Shown here: in pieces, positions 25,582 through 34,400 of the stretch
Layout: every line of letters begins with the position of its first letter
Position numbering within the stretch: the stretch's first letter is position 1
Assembly: GCF_005048855.1 (NCBI RefSeq)
Contig: NZ_SUME01000005.1
Span: forward strand, 1 to 64,000
Length of the DNA stretch: 64,000 nt
Source of the DNA: Sphingobacterium olei
GTDB taxonomy: Bacteria > Bacteroidota > Bacteroidia > Sphingobacteriales > Sphingobacteriaceae
Reading direction: 5' to 3'
Made by a program: the position numbers and the translations under genes
Notes under the pieces: model-generated
Database searches by the model: none
The model's input: only the letters and a program-made list of their open reading frames with translations
Told to the model about the DNA's origin: nothing

Positions 25582-26235
25582 ATGCCAAATAATAGCTTTA
25601 GACATATCTTAATCCTTTGCTTAACGTTAGTTCTGTTTTTGACGGGACAAGCGCAGGAAAGGAAAATAGTGCAATTTAGCGGATTGATTAGATCTATCGG
25701 ATCGGATTTGCCGGTTGCTTACGTGTCTATTACCAATATCTCGTTCAATAATCAGGTTTTCGTATCCAATAATGATGGCTACTTTTCTTTTGTAGCACAT
25801 GTTGGCGATACCATCCGATTTAGTTCGGTGGGATATGATCCCGTTACATTTGTTATTCCCACAACCGATCTGGACAGACATACCGCACATATTAAAATGC
25901 AAAGTCTGGTCATTGAGTTACCCGCGGTAACACCATTCCCCTGGGCGAGTTATGAACATTATGTTTCTGAATTTATGGCGTTGAATCTCGGAGATGATCA
26001 CATTGCGGCGGCTCGAAAAAATCTTACCCCAGAGGCGTTGGCTGCGTTGGCAAGGATAGTGCCTCGAAGTGCCGAAGAAATTCAGAGTTACAATTCGCTG
26101 CAACGGCACAGTATAATGAACAACAAGAATATCAATCAACGCTTTAATAACCCGTTGTTGAATCCTTTTGCCTGGGGCGAGTTGATCCAGCAGATAAAGA
26201 GAGGGGATTGGAGTCGGGAAAAATTGAAATACTAG
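25582..26235 (+). CDS. Carboxypeptidase-like regulatory-domain protein
   Basis: A 217-residue exported protein with a signal peptide ending TGQAQ. Residues about 30-112 form a CarboxypepD_reg-like sandwich (FSGLIRSIGSDLPVAYVSI, NDGYFSFVAHVGDTIRFSSVGY), as found at the N-terminus of SusC proteins but here free-standing. The C-terminal 100 residues (EFMALNLGDDHIAAARKNLTP) are helical and of unknown function. Small proteins of this kind are common in Bacteroidota. Its stop shares the palindrome CTAG with the stop of the convergent gene at 26232. Confidence 0.85.
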   Translation: MPNNSFRHILILCLTLVLFLTGQAQERKIVQFSGLIRSIGSDLPVAYVSITNISFNNQVFVSNNDGYFSFVAHVGDTIRFSSVGYDPVTFVIPTTDLDRHTAHIKMQSLVIELPAVTPFPWASYEHYVSEFMALNLGDDHIAAARKNLTPEALAALARIVPRSAEEIQSYNSLQRHSIMNNKNINQRFNNPLLNPFAWGELIQQIKRGDWSREKLKY

Positions 26236-27461
26236 GTGTTGCCAATTTCTCTAACACTCAATTTAGAGGAGAAGTAAGATACAATTAAAGATAAAGTGGC
26301 TACCGTCACAAATACAAGCACAAAATCTTCTGAACGAATATCCACAGGATAGACATCAATTAATGATCCGTCGATCTCGCCTGTGCGTATAAATCCGTAG
26401 GTTTCCTGTAATCTACAGAACACATATCCTACTATAATGCCTACGACACCACCAATCAGGGAGATAAGGATTCCTTCTATAAAGAATATACGCTCTATCA
26501 TGGACTGCTCCGCACCTAAGCTTTGAAGCACTTTCATATCCTCTTTTTTATCGATCACGAGCATGGTCAATGAGCCGACGATGTTGAATATTGCAATGAT
26601 GCCAATAAATGTAAGGATAAAGAACACAATCCATTTTTCGGACTTTATTGTTTTATATAATGTGGGGTTTTGTTCTTCTCTATTCTTTACGCTGAAGTCT
26701 GTACCCAACGTCTGCTGGATTTGATGCTGCACAACGTTCGAAGATAGGGAATCGAACAAAAAGATCTCTACAGCCGTGATTTTATCAGCTTCACCAAGCA
26801 AATCGCGCGCAAACGCTAAGGGTACGATCACCAGGTTGTCGAATTCGGGCTGATAGGTGAGCACACCGCTAAGACGAATGTGACGGGAGTTGAAATCGTC
26901 CAATGGGTTTATATTGTGTACCGAGGTGCCTTTTCGTGGGGAAAACAACTCAATGGTATTGTAGGTGCCAGATACGGGTACTTTGAGGTTGGCTTGTACT
27001 TGTGCGCCAACTAGGGCGTAATAAGTGGTGTCTTTCTGCAGGGTGTAATTTCCTGTATGGAGTATGTTTTCTGTGCCTTGTTTGGACAATTCTTCAGGAT
27101 CTATCCCTTTCAGCTGTCCGATAAACTGTTGGTTGTCGTACTGGAGGAGTATCTTATCTTCCAGTACTTCGCAGTAACTTTGTATGCGTTGATCGGCGGC
27201 TATTTTTTTAAACTCGGGTGTATCGGTAGAAAAAACTTTGCCTTTTGTAGGTTCTATCCTGAGCTCGGGCGCGAATGTGCTGTACATCGAAAGTATAAAG
27301 CTCTCCATTCCATTGTAAAAGGAAAGCACGATAACCAATGCGGCCGTGCTGACAAAAACACCTACCACGCTAATCAGCGAAATAATGTTAATGGCATTCA
27401 CCGATTTCTTCGAGAAAAGATACCTAAAAGCAAATAGCAAAGGAACTCTTATGTGTCTCAT
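26232..27461 (-). CDS. FtsX-like/LolE-like ABC transporter permease
   Basis: A 409-residue inner-membrane permease of the FtsX/MacB type, closest in layout to LolC/LolE of the lipoprotein-release system. There is an N-terminal transmembrane helix with ALVIVLSFYNGM, a periplasmic domain (about residues 50-260) and three C-terminal helices with the cytoplasmic VLQSLGAEQSMIERIF loop. No ATPase gene is adjacent, so its LolD partner must lie elsewhere. It is the last gene of a five-gene operon and overlaps the preceding MBL gene by an ATGA junction. Confidence 0.88.
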   Translation of the reverse strand: MRHIRVPLLFAFRYLFSKKSVNAINIISLISVVGVFVSTAALVIVLSFYNGMESFILSMYSTFAPELRIEPTKGKVFSTDTPEFKKIAADQRIQSYCEVLEDKILLQYDNQQFIGQLKGIDPEELSKQGTENILHTGNYTLQKDTTYYALVGAQVQANLKVPVSGTYNTIELFSPRKGTSVHNINPLDDFNSRHIRLSGVLTYQPEFDNLVIVPLAFARDLLGEADKITAVEIFLFDSLSSNVVQHQIQQTLGTDFSVKNREEQNPTLYKTIKSEKWIVFFILTFIGIIAIFNIVGSLTMLVIDKKEDMKVLQSLGAEQSMIERIFFIEGILISLIGGVVGIIVGYVFCRLQETYGFIRTGEIDGSLIDVYPVDIRSEDFVLVFVTVATLSLIVSYFSSKLSVREIGNT

Positions 27462-28099
27462 CCCCTAATGTATGGATTGGTATTTCGTTCAAATTCAACA
27501 GTTGTGGTCGGACCATGCCCCGGGTATATAACCGTATCGTTAGGCAGCGTGTAGATCTTGGTAGCGATATTGTTCAAGAGGGTGTCGTGATCTCCGCCCG
27601 GCAGATCGGTACGTCCGATGCTATTTCTAAATAGCACATCGCCGCCGATTAAAAAGCCGAATGCTGCTGAATAGAAGCAAAGGTGCGCGGGGGAGTGCCC
27701 TGGAGCAAAAATAATCTGCAATTCGTGTTTCCCCAGTTGTATCGTATCCTGTTCTGTCAAAAATGTATCTGGAATCGGGGAAACCTCGTACCGGATTCCC
27801 ATCTGCGGGGCATAATTCTGTACGGCCACCAATACGGGTACTTCGCCTTCATGAAATTGAGGTTTTAGTCCCCACTCATCAAATACAAACCTGTTGCCCA
27901 ATACATGGTCTATGTGGCAATGGGTATTTAACAGCGAAATAGGAGAGAGTTTGTGCGCTTCGATAAAAGATTTGATTTTCTGCTCCTCCATAGGATTGTG
28001 CATACCCGGATCGACGATAATACAGTTTTGCTGTTCATCGTGTAGTATATACGTATTTTCCTGATAAGGGTTAAAGACGAAAGTTTCGATTTTTATCAT
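27458..28099 (-). CDS. Metallo-beta-lactamase-fold hydrolase (glyoxalase II-like)
   Basis: A 213-residue cytoplasmic MBL-fold hydrolase. The metal-binding motif is THCHIDH, with further ligands in FAPGHSPAHL (His), GGDVLF (Asp) and PGHGP (His). The compact length and lack of an extra C-terminal domain suggest a YcbL-like glyoxalase II homologue acting on a thioester; the exact substrate is not known. It lies 27 bases after gldD and its stop overlaps the start of the LolE-like permease (ATGA). Confidence 0.9.
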   Translation of the reverse strand: MIKIETFVFNPYQENTYILHDEQQNCIIVDPGMHNPMEEQKIKSFIEAHKLSPISLLNTHCHIDHVLGNRFVFDEWGLKPQFHEGEVPVLVAVQNYAPQMGIRYEVSPIPDTFLTEQDTIQLGKHELQIIFAPGHSPAHLCFYSAAFGFLIGGDVLFRNSIGRTDLPGGDHDTLLNNIATKIYTLPNDTVIYPGHGPTTTVEFERNTNPYIRG

Positions 28100-28126
28100 A
28101 CCTCAAACTTAGATAAATTTAGGGAA

Positions 28127-28714
28127 TTATTTCCACCTAATGGTAGAAATCATATAGCGAATGTCTTCTTTTAGAAAATCTAAAACGGGCTGAATAGAAT
28201 CTAGATGTGGTTTTTCATTAAAGTACAAAGCTCCTCTTAGGTAATGTGTGGTGCTGTCGGAGATGTAGAATTGATAGTTGGAAGCCGTATTTCCGCGGAT
28301 TGCATACTCGACTCCATAGATTTTACGATCGGGATCCTGAATGCGCTTTTGCTCAATGGAAGTTGCTTTGGCTGTGTGTTTAAATACAAATGTACGGGCA
28401 TCTTCAGTGAGGTAGTCAAATGGTGCGGATGCGCTGATACGGTAATAGCTGAGATGTAGACGCGCATTGAATTGTGGAAAATCTAGGTTTTTCCAACAGT
28501 CCTGTGTATTTTGGGAAGGATCTGCCACAAGCTGGGAATAGCGTGGTACCTCAATATCAAACGGGCATCCTGTCGTGGCTTGCGTATAGACTCTTTCTGG
28601 GAAATCAATCTTAAAGAAGCCCCTGGGTTTTGGAGTGTAAGATGTATGCTGGCAGCCGATAAGTACAAGCATGATGAAAAGAGATGCAACACTTATCCGC
28701 ATGTTATTCTTCAT
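28127..28714 (-). CDS. gldD: Gliding-motility-associated lipoprotein GldD
   Basis: A 195-residue lipoprotein with lipobox VLIGC. PRGFFKIDFPERVY, CPFDIEVPRYS, LHLSYY and the C-terminal LRGALYFNEKPHLDSIQPVLDF pattern identify GldD, needed for gliding and type IX secretion-linked processes in Flavobacterium. It also occurs in non-gliding Bacteroidota. The start at ATG 28714 overlaps the end of aroE by 11 bases; ATG 28702 would avoid the overlap and still give a signal peptide. Confidence 0.9.
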   Translation of the reverse strand: MKNNMRISVASLFIMLVLIGCQHTSYTPKPRGFFKIDFPERVYTQATTGCPFDIEVPRYSQLVADPSQNTQDCWKNLDFPQFNARLHLSYYRISASAPFDYLTEDARTFVFKHTAKATSIEQKRIQDPDRKIYGVEYAIRGNTASNYQFYISDSTTHYLRGALYFNEKPHLDSIQPVLDFLKEDIRYMISTIRWK

Positions 28715-29453
28715 TGTTCCAGATCTCCCAGTTCTTTTCTGCCTGGAGAATAAGCATTTCATGTCCATTCTTAATCACGGCGCCTCTTTCTTTTCCCTTT
28801 TGCAGAAACAGTGTTTCGGCTGGGTTGTAGATCAAATCGTATAATAGATGATCTGTTGATAGCTGTTCGTAGTTTATATCAGGAGCATCCTGGACATGGG
28901 GGAAGGTGCCGACTGGTGAACAGTTGATAATGATCTGATAGTCCTTTAAATCGATTTGTTTTAACTCCTCGTAGGTCAGGTCGCCATTTTCTTTGGTACG
29001 GCTAACGATGAGGTATGGAATATTTAATTTCTTTAACGTGTATATTATGGCTTTTGCGGCGCCACCATTGCCCAATACAAGTGCCTGCTGATGTATCGGC
29101 TTTAGCAGCGGTTTAAGGGATTCTTCGAATCCGAATGCATCGGTATTAAAGCCTTTGAGATAAATGTTGTCTCCTTCTCTCCTAATTTTAATGCAATTGA
29201 CTGCGTTGATTTCCTGCGCTTCAGCTGAAAGCTCATTGATAAATTGCATTACGGTCAATTTATGGGGTATAGTGACATTAAAGCCATAGAAGCTAATGTC
29301 ATGACGGTACAGATGCTGGAAGTTCTGAATGTCTTCTATGGCATATAGGTCGTAATTTATATCTTCAATATGTTCGTTTTCAAATTTTTGGAGATAATAT
29401 TTTTTAGAAAAGGAATGTCCAAGTGGATATCCAATCAAACCAAGTTTCTTCAT
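28704..29453 (-). CDS. aroE: Shikimate dehydrogenase
   Basis: A 249-residue NADP-dependent shikimate dehydrogenase (aromatic amino acid synthesis). Shikimate-binding GYPLGHSFSKKYY, the catalytic lysine in NVTIPHKL, the aspartate in FNTDAFGFE and the dinucleotide loop VLGNGGAAKAI are all present. The family's usual length is kept. It is translationally coupled to the upstream TPR gene by an ATGA overlap and overlaps gldD at its 3' end. Confidence 0.95.
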   Translation of the reverse strand: MKKLGLIGYPLGHSFSKKYYLQKFENEHIEDINYDLYAIEDIQNFQHLYRHDISFYGFNVTIPHKLTVMQFINELSAEAQEINAVNCIKIRREGDNIYLKGFNTDAFGFEESLKPLLKPIHQQALVLGNGGAAKAIIYTLKKLNIPYLIVSRTKENGDLTYEELKQIDLKDYQIIINCSPVGTFPHVQDAPDINYEQLSTDHLLYDLIYNPAETLFLQKGKERGAVIKNGHEMLILQAEKNWEIWNNEE

Positions 29454-30859
29454 TTATCGGATGAATATTTTTTGATGATGTCGACGATTATTTGATTGCC
29501 CTGTAACTGAGGGAGGTAATCGAATAGGATGTAATGCTTGTCGGGTGAGATGGCTAAGCCTAGCTCCAAGAAATTAAGGGCATCATTATATTGACCATTG
29601 GCAAAGAGATAAGCCACCAGTCTATAGTATAGCTCTGCTGCCTCGGGATTACATTTTATAGCCTCTGACATGGTCTCTATGGCTTCCTGATATTTTTTCT
29701 GTTCGAAGTAAATGGAAGAAAAATCAAGCCAAGCCTCTATATCGGTGGGGTTTAATTCTACCACTTTGCTATAGGCTGCTTCGGATTCCTCAATCTGTCC
29801 CAATTTGTATCGTGCATCGGCTATTGCAAACCAATAATCTGGATTTTCGTCGTCTATTTCTAACGCTTTTTTATAGAAATGCAGTGATTCAAAATAGCGC
29901 TCTTCGAAATCAAGCGTGACACCTATTCCAAACCAGGCATCTGCCATCGTGTTATCCAACTTTACCGCTTTTTTATAATAATCACGTGCGGTATCCATTT
30001 GCTCCAGTTTTTCATAGCATTCGCCCATCGCACAATACGTATCAGCATTGGGTGGCTCATATTCAAATGTCTGTTTATAGACAAGAATGGCTTCTGAATA
30101 TTTATCTAGATTTACCAGTGCATTACCTTTATTAAAGTATGCCGAAGCAAAATTCTCCTTAATCAATATGGCGTAATCGTAGGCATCGATCGCTTCTTCA
30201 AAACGTGTGAGCTTATGATAGGCGTTTCCGAGATTGTACCAGGCAGCATAGGAGTAGGGCTCATTATCGATATATTGCGAATAGAACACAATGCTTTCTT
30301 CCTGTTTGTCCAAGATGTCATAACAGAATGCCAATTCGTATAGCGCGTCTTGGTTTTCCATGTTCATCTCCAGGCTCTTTTTCAAAAAAGTAATCGCTTT
30401 GTTGTAATCGCCCTGTATCTGGTAGAGACCGGAGAGTTGGTAATATACATCCTCTTTGTTCTCGGCATAAGATAGCGCGTACAAAAAGGCATCCTCGGCT
30501 TCCTTATAGCTTCCTAAAGAGGCTAGAACTGACCCCTTAATCAGATGGATTTCTCCCTCTGAAGGTTCTAGGAGTTCTGCTTTTTCGAGCGATACTAAAG
30601 CTGCATCAAACTGCTGAATGCTGGCTAGGAGCTGCGCTTTCTTGAGTAGAAAGGAAGTGACATAAGGATGTTGGTTAATAGCATAATCTACAACCTGCAA
30701 GGCCTTAATGGGGTCATTTTTGTCTATATAGTACTCAATAATCCCTTCAAAAGCGGTCGAATCGAAAAAATACTGGTCATCATTACGAATCATTTCTTCA
30801 TAACGGTCCACAGATTGTTTCTGTTCTTCCGGTGATCCAAATTCAAATTCCTCTTCCAT
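29450..30859 (-). CDS. Tetratricopeptide-repeat protein
   Basis: A 469-residue soluble protein made almost entirely of TPR units, about eleven copies, for example YAAWYNLGNAYHKLTRFEEA and ADAWFGIGVTLDFEERYFES. There is no signal peptide, so it should act in the cytoplasm as a protein-protein scaffold. It is the first gene of the minus-strand operon TPR-aroE-gldD-MBL-LolE-like. The pairing of such a TPR gene with aroE recurs in Bacteroidota to my knowledge; the function is unknown. Confidence 0.9.
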   Translation of the reverse strand: MEEEFEFGSPEEQKQSVDRYEEMIRNDDQYFFDSTAFEGIIEYYIDKNDPIKALQVVDYAINQHPYVTSFLLKKAQLLASIQQFDAALVSLEKAELLEPSEGEIHLIKGSVLASLGSYKEAEDAFLYALSYAENKEDVYYQLSGLYQIQGDYNKAITFLKKSLEMNMENQDALYELAFCYDILDKQEESIVFYSQYIDNEPYSYAAWYNLGNAYHKLTRFEEAIDAYDYAILIKENFASAYFNKGNALVNLDKYSEAILVYKQTFEYEPPNADTYCAMGECYEKLEQMDTARDYYKKAVKLDNTMADAWFGIGVTLDFEERYFESLHFYKKALEIDDENPDYWFAIADARYKLGQIEESEAAYSKVVELNPTDIEAWLDFSSIYFEQKKYQEAIETMSEAIKCNPEAAELYYRLVAYLFANGQYNDALNFLELGLAISPDKHYILFDYLPQLQGNQIIVDIIKKYSSDK

Positions 30860-30965
30860 ATTATACTATTTAGTGAAAAATACACTTTTCGCTGTAAAGT
30901 TACTACAAATTATTTTCCACATCCTAACATAGGAATGTAATAAAAGGCAATGGTTTAACATGAAA

Positions 30966-30994
30966 AAAGCCGTTACTCAACGAGTAACGGCTTT
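30966..30994 (-). terminator. Terminator of the ompA-family gene
   Basis: A perfect 13-bp stem (30966-30978 with 30982-30994) with a 3-base loop is followed on the minus strand by a run of T. It lies 31 bases after the stop of the abundant OmpA-type gene. Confidence 0.9.
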
Positions 30995-31025
30995 CTTGTG
31001 TTAATTTTACTTGTATAAAGTAAGA

Positions 31026-32408
31026 TTATTTTTTGATTTCAACACGACGGTTTTGAACACGACCTTCTTCAGTTGCATTAGATGCAATTGGGTTAGCCTC
31101 TCCGTAACCATTAGCATTGATGCTTGAAGCAGCTACACCAGCGTTAACTAGGTATTGTTTTACTGCGTTAGCACGGTCTTTAGATAAGTTCAAGTTATAG
31201 TCTTCAGTACCTTCTGAAGAAGCATAACCATCTAAAGTAACAGATGAGTTAGCATCACGCAATTCTTTAGCTAATTTATCTAAAGTAGAGTATGATGAAG
31301 TTTTTAATACTGAGCTATCAAATTCGAATTGAATTGGAGCGTAGTAAGCACCTTGACCAAGGTTATTACCTTGTACTACTGGCTCTGGGAATTTGATAGG
31401 ACATCCTGAACCGTCAACTACAGTACCTGCAGGAGTGTTAGGACATTTGTCAAATTTATCAGATACACCGTCACCATCAGAATCTTTACCTAATTGATCA
31501 ACAGTACCTTCTAATGTAGAAACACGTTGTTTTAATGCTTCAACTTCATTACGTAATGATGGATCCTTTAATTCATCATATAATGTAGCTACTGGGTTAG
31601 TGAATGTTAAGTTTTCTTTATCACGTGATCCTAAAGTGAATTCTAAACCACCGTATACGTTAGAGAATTTACCTTTAACGTCTGAACGACCTGGTCCGTA
31701 CAATAAGTTATCATCAGTGAAGTTCATGGTGTAACCTAAGTTCAAGGCAACAACTTCAGATAATTTGAATTTAACACCTACACCTACTGGTACGTAAGCT
31801 GCTAATTTGAAATCTCTGTCTCCTACAGCTGTACGATCTCCGAAGATTTCATCTCCCCAGTTACCTTTTTCATTGTAAACTTCAGTTCCAGTGAAGTCAT
31901 TGTTCGAATATTGAACAGGGTTATTTGCCAATACACCTAAACCTACTTTAGCGTAGAAATTAACTGCATTTTCTCTTCTCATGAAATCGATAGTACCCAA
32001 TTGGAATACACCATTCAAGCTACCAGCCCAGTTTACTTCTGTCTCTGCTGATCTAGCACCATTAGCTGTTTCAGGAGCAGTTACTAGCTCATGGTTGTAG
32101 GTTTTGATACGGCCACGGTTACCTTCTAATTCGATACCAAATAAGTGAGAGAATTGTTTACGTACAGTCAAACCGTAGTACTCACCAACTTTGTTTTGGA
32201 AATAACCAACTTTTTGACCGAAGTTGTTTGATCCACCGATCAACACGTTAGGTGTAGTGATGCCACCTTGAAGACCAATTGACCAAGTTCTGTATTGTGA
32301 TCTACCGCCAAATACAGTAGGAGTTTGAGCTTGTGCAGTCTCAGCAAAGCCTAAAGCGGCTACTAAAGAAGCTGCAACAGCCGTTTTTTTAATTGTAGAA
32401 TAGTTCAT
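31026..32408 (-). CDS. OmpA-family major outer membrane protein
   Basis: A 460-residue outer membrane protein. The start at ATG 32408 gives a clear signal peptide (MNYSTIKK... ending AQAQ); the longer frame upstream runs through AT-rich non-coding DNA. An N-terminal beta-barrel (about residues 30-270) is followed by a short coiled coil (LRNEVEALKQRVSTLEG) and one thrombospondin type 3 calcium repeat (DSDGDGVSDKFDKCPNTPAG). A C-terminal OmpA peptidoglycan-binding domain closes the protein (FEFDSSVLKTSS, LDGYASSEGTEDYN, QNRRVEI). A single-gene unit with a strong terminator and apparently even, biased codon use suggests high expression. Confidence 0.95.
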   Translation of the reverse strand: MNYSTIKKTAVAASLVAALGFAETAQAQTPTVFGGRSQYRTWSIGLQGGITTPNVLIGGSNNFGQKVGYFQNKVGEYYGLTVRKQFSHLFGIELEGNRGRIKTYNHELVTAPETANGARSAETEVNWAGSLNGVFQLGTIDFMRRENAVNFYAKVGLGVLANNPVQYSNNDFTGTEVYNEKGNWGDEIFGDRTAVGDRDFKLAAYVPVGVGVKFKLSEVVALNLGYTMNFTDDNLLYGPGRSDVKGKFSNVYGGLEFTLGSRDKENLTFTNPVATLYDELKDPSLRNEVEALKQRVSTLEGTVDQLGKDSDGDGVSDKFDKCPNTPAGTVVDGSGCPIKFPEPVVQGNNLGQGAYYAPIQFEFDSSVLKTSSYSTLDKLAKELRDANSSVTLDGYASSEGTEDYNLNLSKDRANAVKQYLVNAGVAASSINANGYGEANPIASNATEEGRVQNRRVEIKK

Positions 32409-32638
32409 ACTCTTTTGTTTAAAGGTTATTAAAATTTTAATTGTTCTCAATTTAACATAACTTAACAATAACGATGCCAAAAATAATAATGACGTCATAT
32501 TGTTCTATTAAGGTCTTTAACACCAAAATATTGGCTAAAATTACTGATTACAATGATATCATACAAATTTTTTCAGCTCTTTTTCATTGAAAATCAATAA
32601 TTCATTGCCTAAGTAGCAAAATAGCTACAAATTACACC

Positions 32639-33649
32639 TTATAAAATGTAGTGTATAACAGCCAGGGTAGCGCCTCCTAATACTGCACTAACCGGAATAG
32701 TAAGCACCCAAGCCCACAATAAACTTATCGTAACGCCCCAGCGAACTGCTGATACGCGCTTTACTACACCCACGCCTATAATCGAACCGGTAATGGTATG
32801 GGTCGTAGACGCCGGTATACCAAAGTGTTCGGTGATTCCCAATGTAATCGCTCCCGCTGTCTCAGCACTTACACCTTCTAATGGGGTTACTTTCGTAATT
32901 TTGGTTCCCATGGTTTTTACAATTTTCCAACCACCGCTCATCGTACCCGCAGCAATAGCTACATAACAGGATAAAGGTACCCAAGCTGGCATAGATTCAA
33001 AATCGGGTATAACCTGTTGTGCGATTAATGCCGTAGCGATGATACCCATTACTTTCTGTGCATCGTTTCCTCCATGTGCAAAACTTAAAGCAGCAGAGGA
33101 GATAAGCTGACCGATTTTAAACCATTTCTCTGCAACAGAAGGCCGGGATTTTTTAGCCAGGTTGATGATAATTAATGTAATGATGATTGATATCGTCATT
33201 CCGATTACAGGCGCAAGGACGATGAACGAGATAATTTTTAATGTTGCACTAATGTTAATTGCTTCAAGTGGATTTGCGCCCAGAATTAACGCGTATGCCA
33301 TGCCCGAGCCAGCAAACCCTCCGATTAAGGTGTGTGATGAACTGGATGGAATACCATAATACCACGTAAATAGATTCCATGAAATGGCGGCCACAAGACC
33401 GGCAAAGATGACCTCTAACGTGATGTATTGTTCGAGGACCGTCTTAGCGATGGTATTGGCCACCTTGTGGTCGGTAAAATAAAAATAAGCGGCAAAATTG
33501 AATAATGCTGCCCAAAGGACAGCCATGAAAGGCGTAAGTACTTTAGTCGAAACCACCGTTGCAATAGAATTGGCCGCATCGTGAAAACCATTAATGTAAT
33601 CAAATGCTATGGCCAACACGATAACGACAACTAATAATGTTGTGATCAT
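32639..33649 (-). CDS. pit: Low-affinity inorganic phosphate transporter (Pit family)
   Basis: A 336-residue inner-membrane phosphate:cation symporter. Pit has an inverted duplication, seen here as GFHDAANSIATVVSTKVL near the N-terminus and SFAHGGNDAQKVMG in the middle. About ten hydrophobic helices are visible. It lies 34 bases downstream of the DUF47 gene and is presumably co-transcribed with it from the promoter at 34349. Confidence 0.95.
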   Translation of the reverse strand: MITTLLVVVIVLAIAFDYINGFHDAANSIATVVSTKVLTPFMAVLWAALFNFAAYFYFTDHKVANTIAKTVLEQYITLEVIFAGLVAAISWNLFTWYYGIPSSSSHTLIGGFAGSGMAYALILGANPLEAINISATLKIISFIVLAPVIGMTISIIITLIIINLAKKSRPSVAEKWFKIGQLISSAALSFAHGGNDAQKVMGIIATALIAQQVIPDFESMPAWVPLSCYVAIAAGTMSGGWKIVKTMGTKITKVTPLEGVSAETAGAITLGITEHFGIPASTTHTITGSIIGVGVVKRVSAVRWGVTISLLWAWVLTIPVSAVLGGATLAVIHYIL

Positions 33650-33683
33650 AATATATTATGCTTTAATATTGTTAAAAATGGTG

Positions 33684-34331
33684 TTATGCATTTTTAACCA
33701 AAATGCTTTCTAATACATTAGCCACATCCTCACATTTATCGGTAGCATCTTCCATCGCCGACAACACCTCTTTGTATTTGATAAGTGTAATCGCATCTTT
33801 CTCGTACTCAAAAAGATCAGCTACCGCTTTGTCAAAAATATAGTCTGCTTTATTTTCTACGCTATTAATACGTACGCAAGAATCGGTAATGTTTCGGATG
33901 TTTTTAAGATCTTTCAGCTCGTATAATGCCGTAGCAACATGTTCTGTAGCTTCCAAGATCAAATCTGATATTTCAATCATGGCTTGACTTGGTTTCTCCA
34001 CTTTGTACAGCTCCATCCTATTTGAGGCGCCGTGGATAAAATCTGCAACATCATCCAATGAACTGGCTAAAGCATGGATGTCTTCGCGATCAAAAGGAGT
34101 GATGAAATTTCTACCTAATTCTAAGTGGATCTGGTGTGTAATGTTATCACCGGTATGTTCAAGGTCTTCTAATTTTTTAGATATTTCTTTTCTGATCTCT
34201 AGGTTTGTGCTGTTGACGCTTTCTTTCAACAACTTCGCCATCTCGATCAAATTGGCTCCAGCCTGTTCAAATAAAGGGAAGAATTTTTTGTCCTTCGGGA
34301 CAAAATACTGAAAAATGCTATTTAAAGACAT
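33684..34331 (-). CDS. DUF47/PhoU-like phosphate transport regulator
   Basis: A 215-residue all-helical cytoplasmic protein of the DUF47 (TIGR00153) family, related to PhoU. The opening IFQYFVPKDKKFFPLFEQAGAN and the acidic metal-binding helices (LEHTGDNITHQI, LASSLDDVADFIHGASNR, MEDATDKCEDVANVLE) are typical. Members sit upstream of Pit transporters and control them, as here. The promoter region carries an 11-bp tandem repeat that may be a Pho box. Confidence 0.93.
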   Translation of the reverse strand: MSLNSIFQYFVPKDKKFFPLFEQAGANLIEMAKLLKESVNSTNLEIRKEISKKLEDLEHTGDNITHQIHLELGRNFITPFDREDIHALASSLDDVADFIHGASNRMELYKVEKPSQAMIEISDLILEATEHVATALYELKDLKNIRNITDSCVRINSVENKADYIFDKAVADLFEYEKDAITLIKYKEVLSAMEDATDKCEDVANVLESILVKNA

Positions 34332-34348
34332 AATGATAAAATTTGCTA

Positions 34349-34383
34349 CAAAAGTATAACCTTAATGTTAAGTTAATGTTAAG
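34349..34383 (-). promoter_or_regulatory. Promoter of the DUF47-pit operon with Pho-box-like tandem repeat
   Basis: On the minus strand a TACTTTTG -7 box (34356-34349) is preceded by two perfect, adjacent 11-bp repeats (34362-34372 and 34373-34383). They give TTAACA hexamers exactly 11 bases apart. OmpR/PhoB-type regulators, including Bacillus PhoP on TTAACA-like repeats, bind with this period. No -33 TTG is found at the usual spacing, as expected for an activator-dependent promoter. Confidence 0.5.
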
Positions 34384-34400
34384 TTTAACAGGGCTAATGT

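Noticed and set aside
32490-32497. TGACGTCA palindrome upstream of the OmpA-type gene
   Set aside because: A single 8-bp palindrome is likely chance; it has no established bacterial regulator in this setting.
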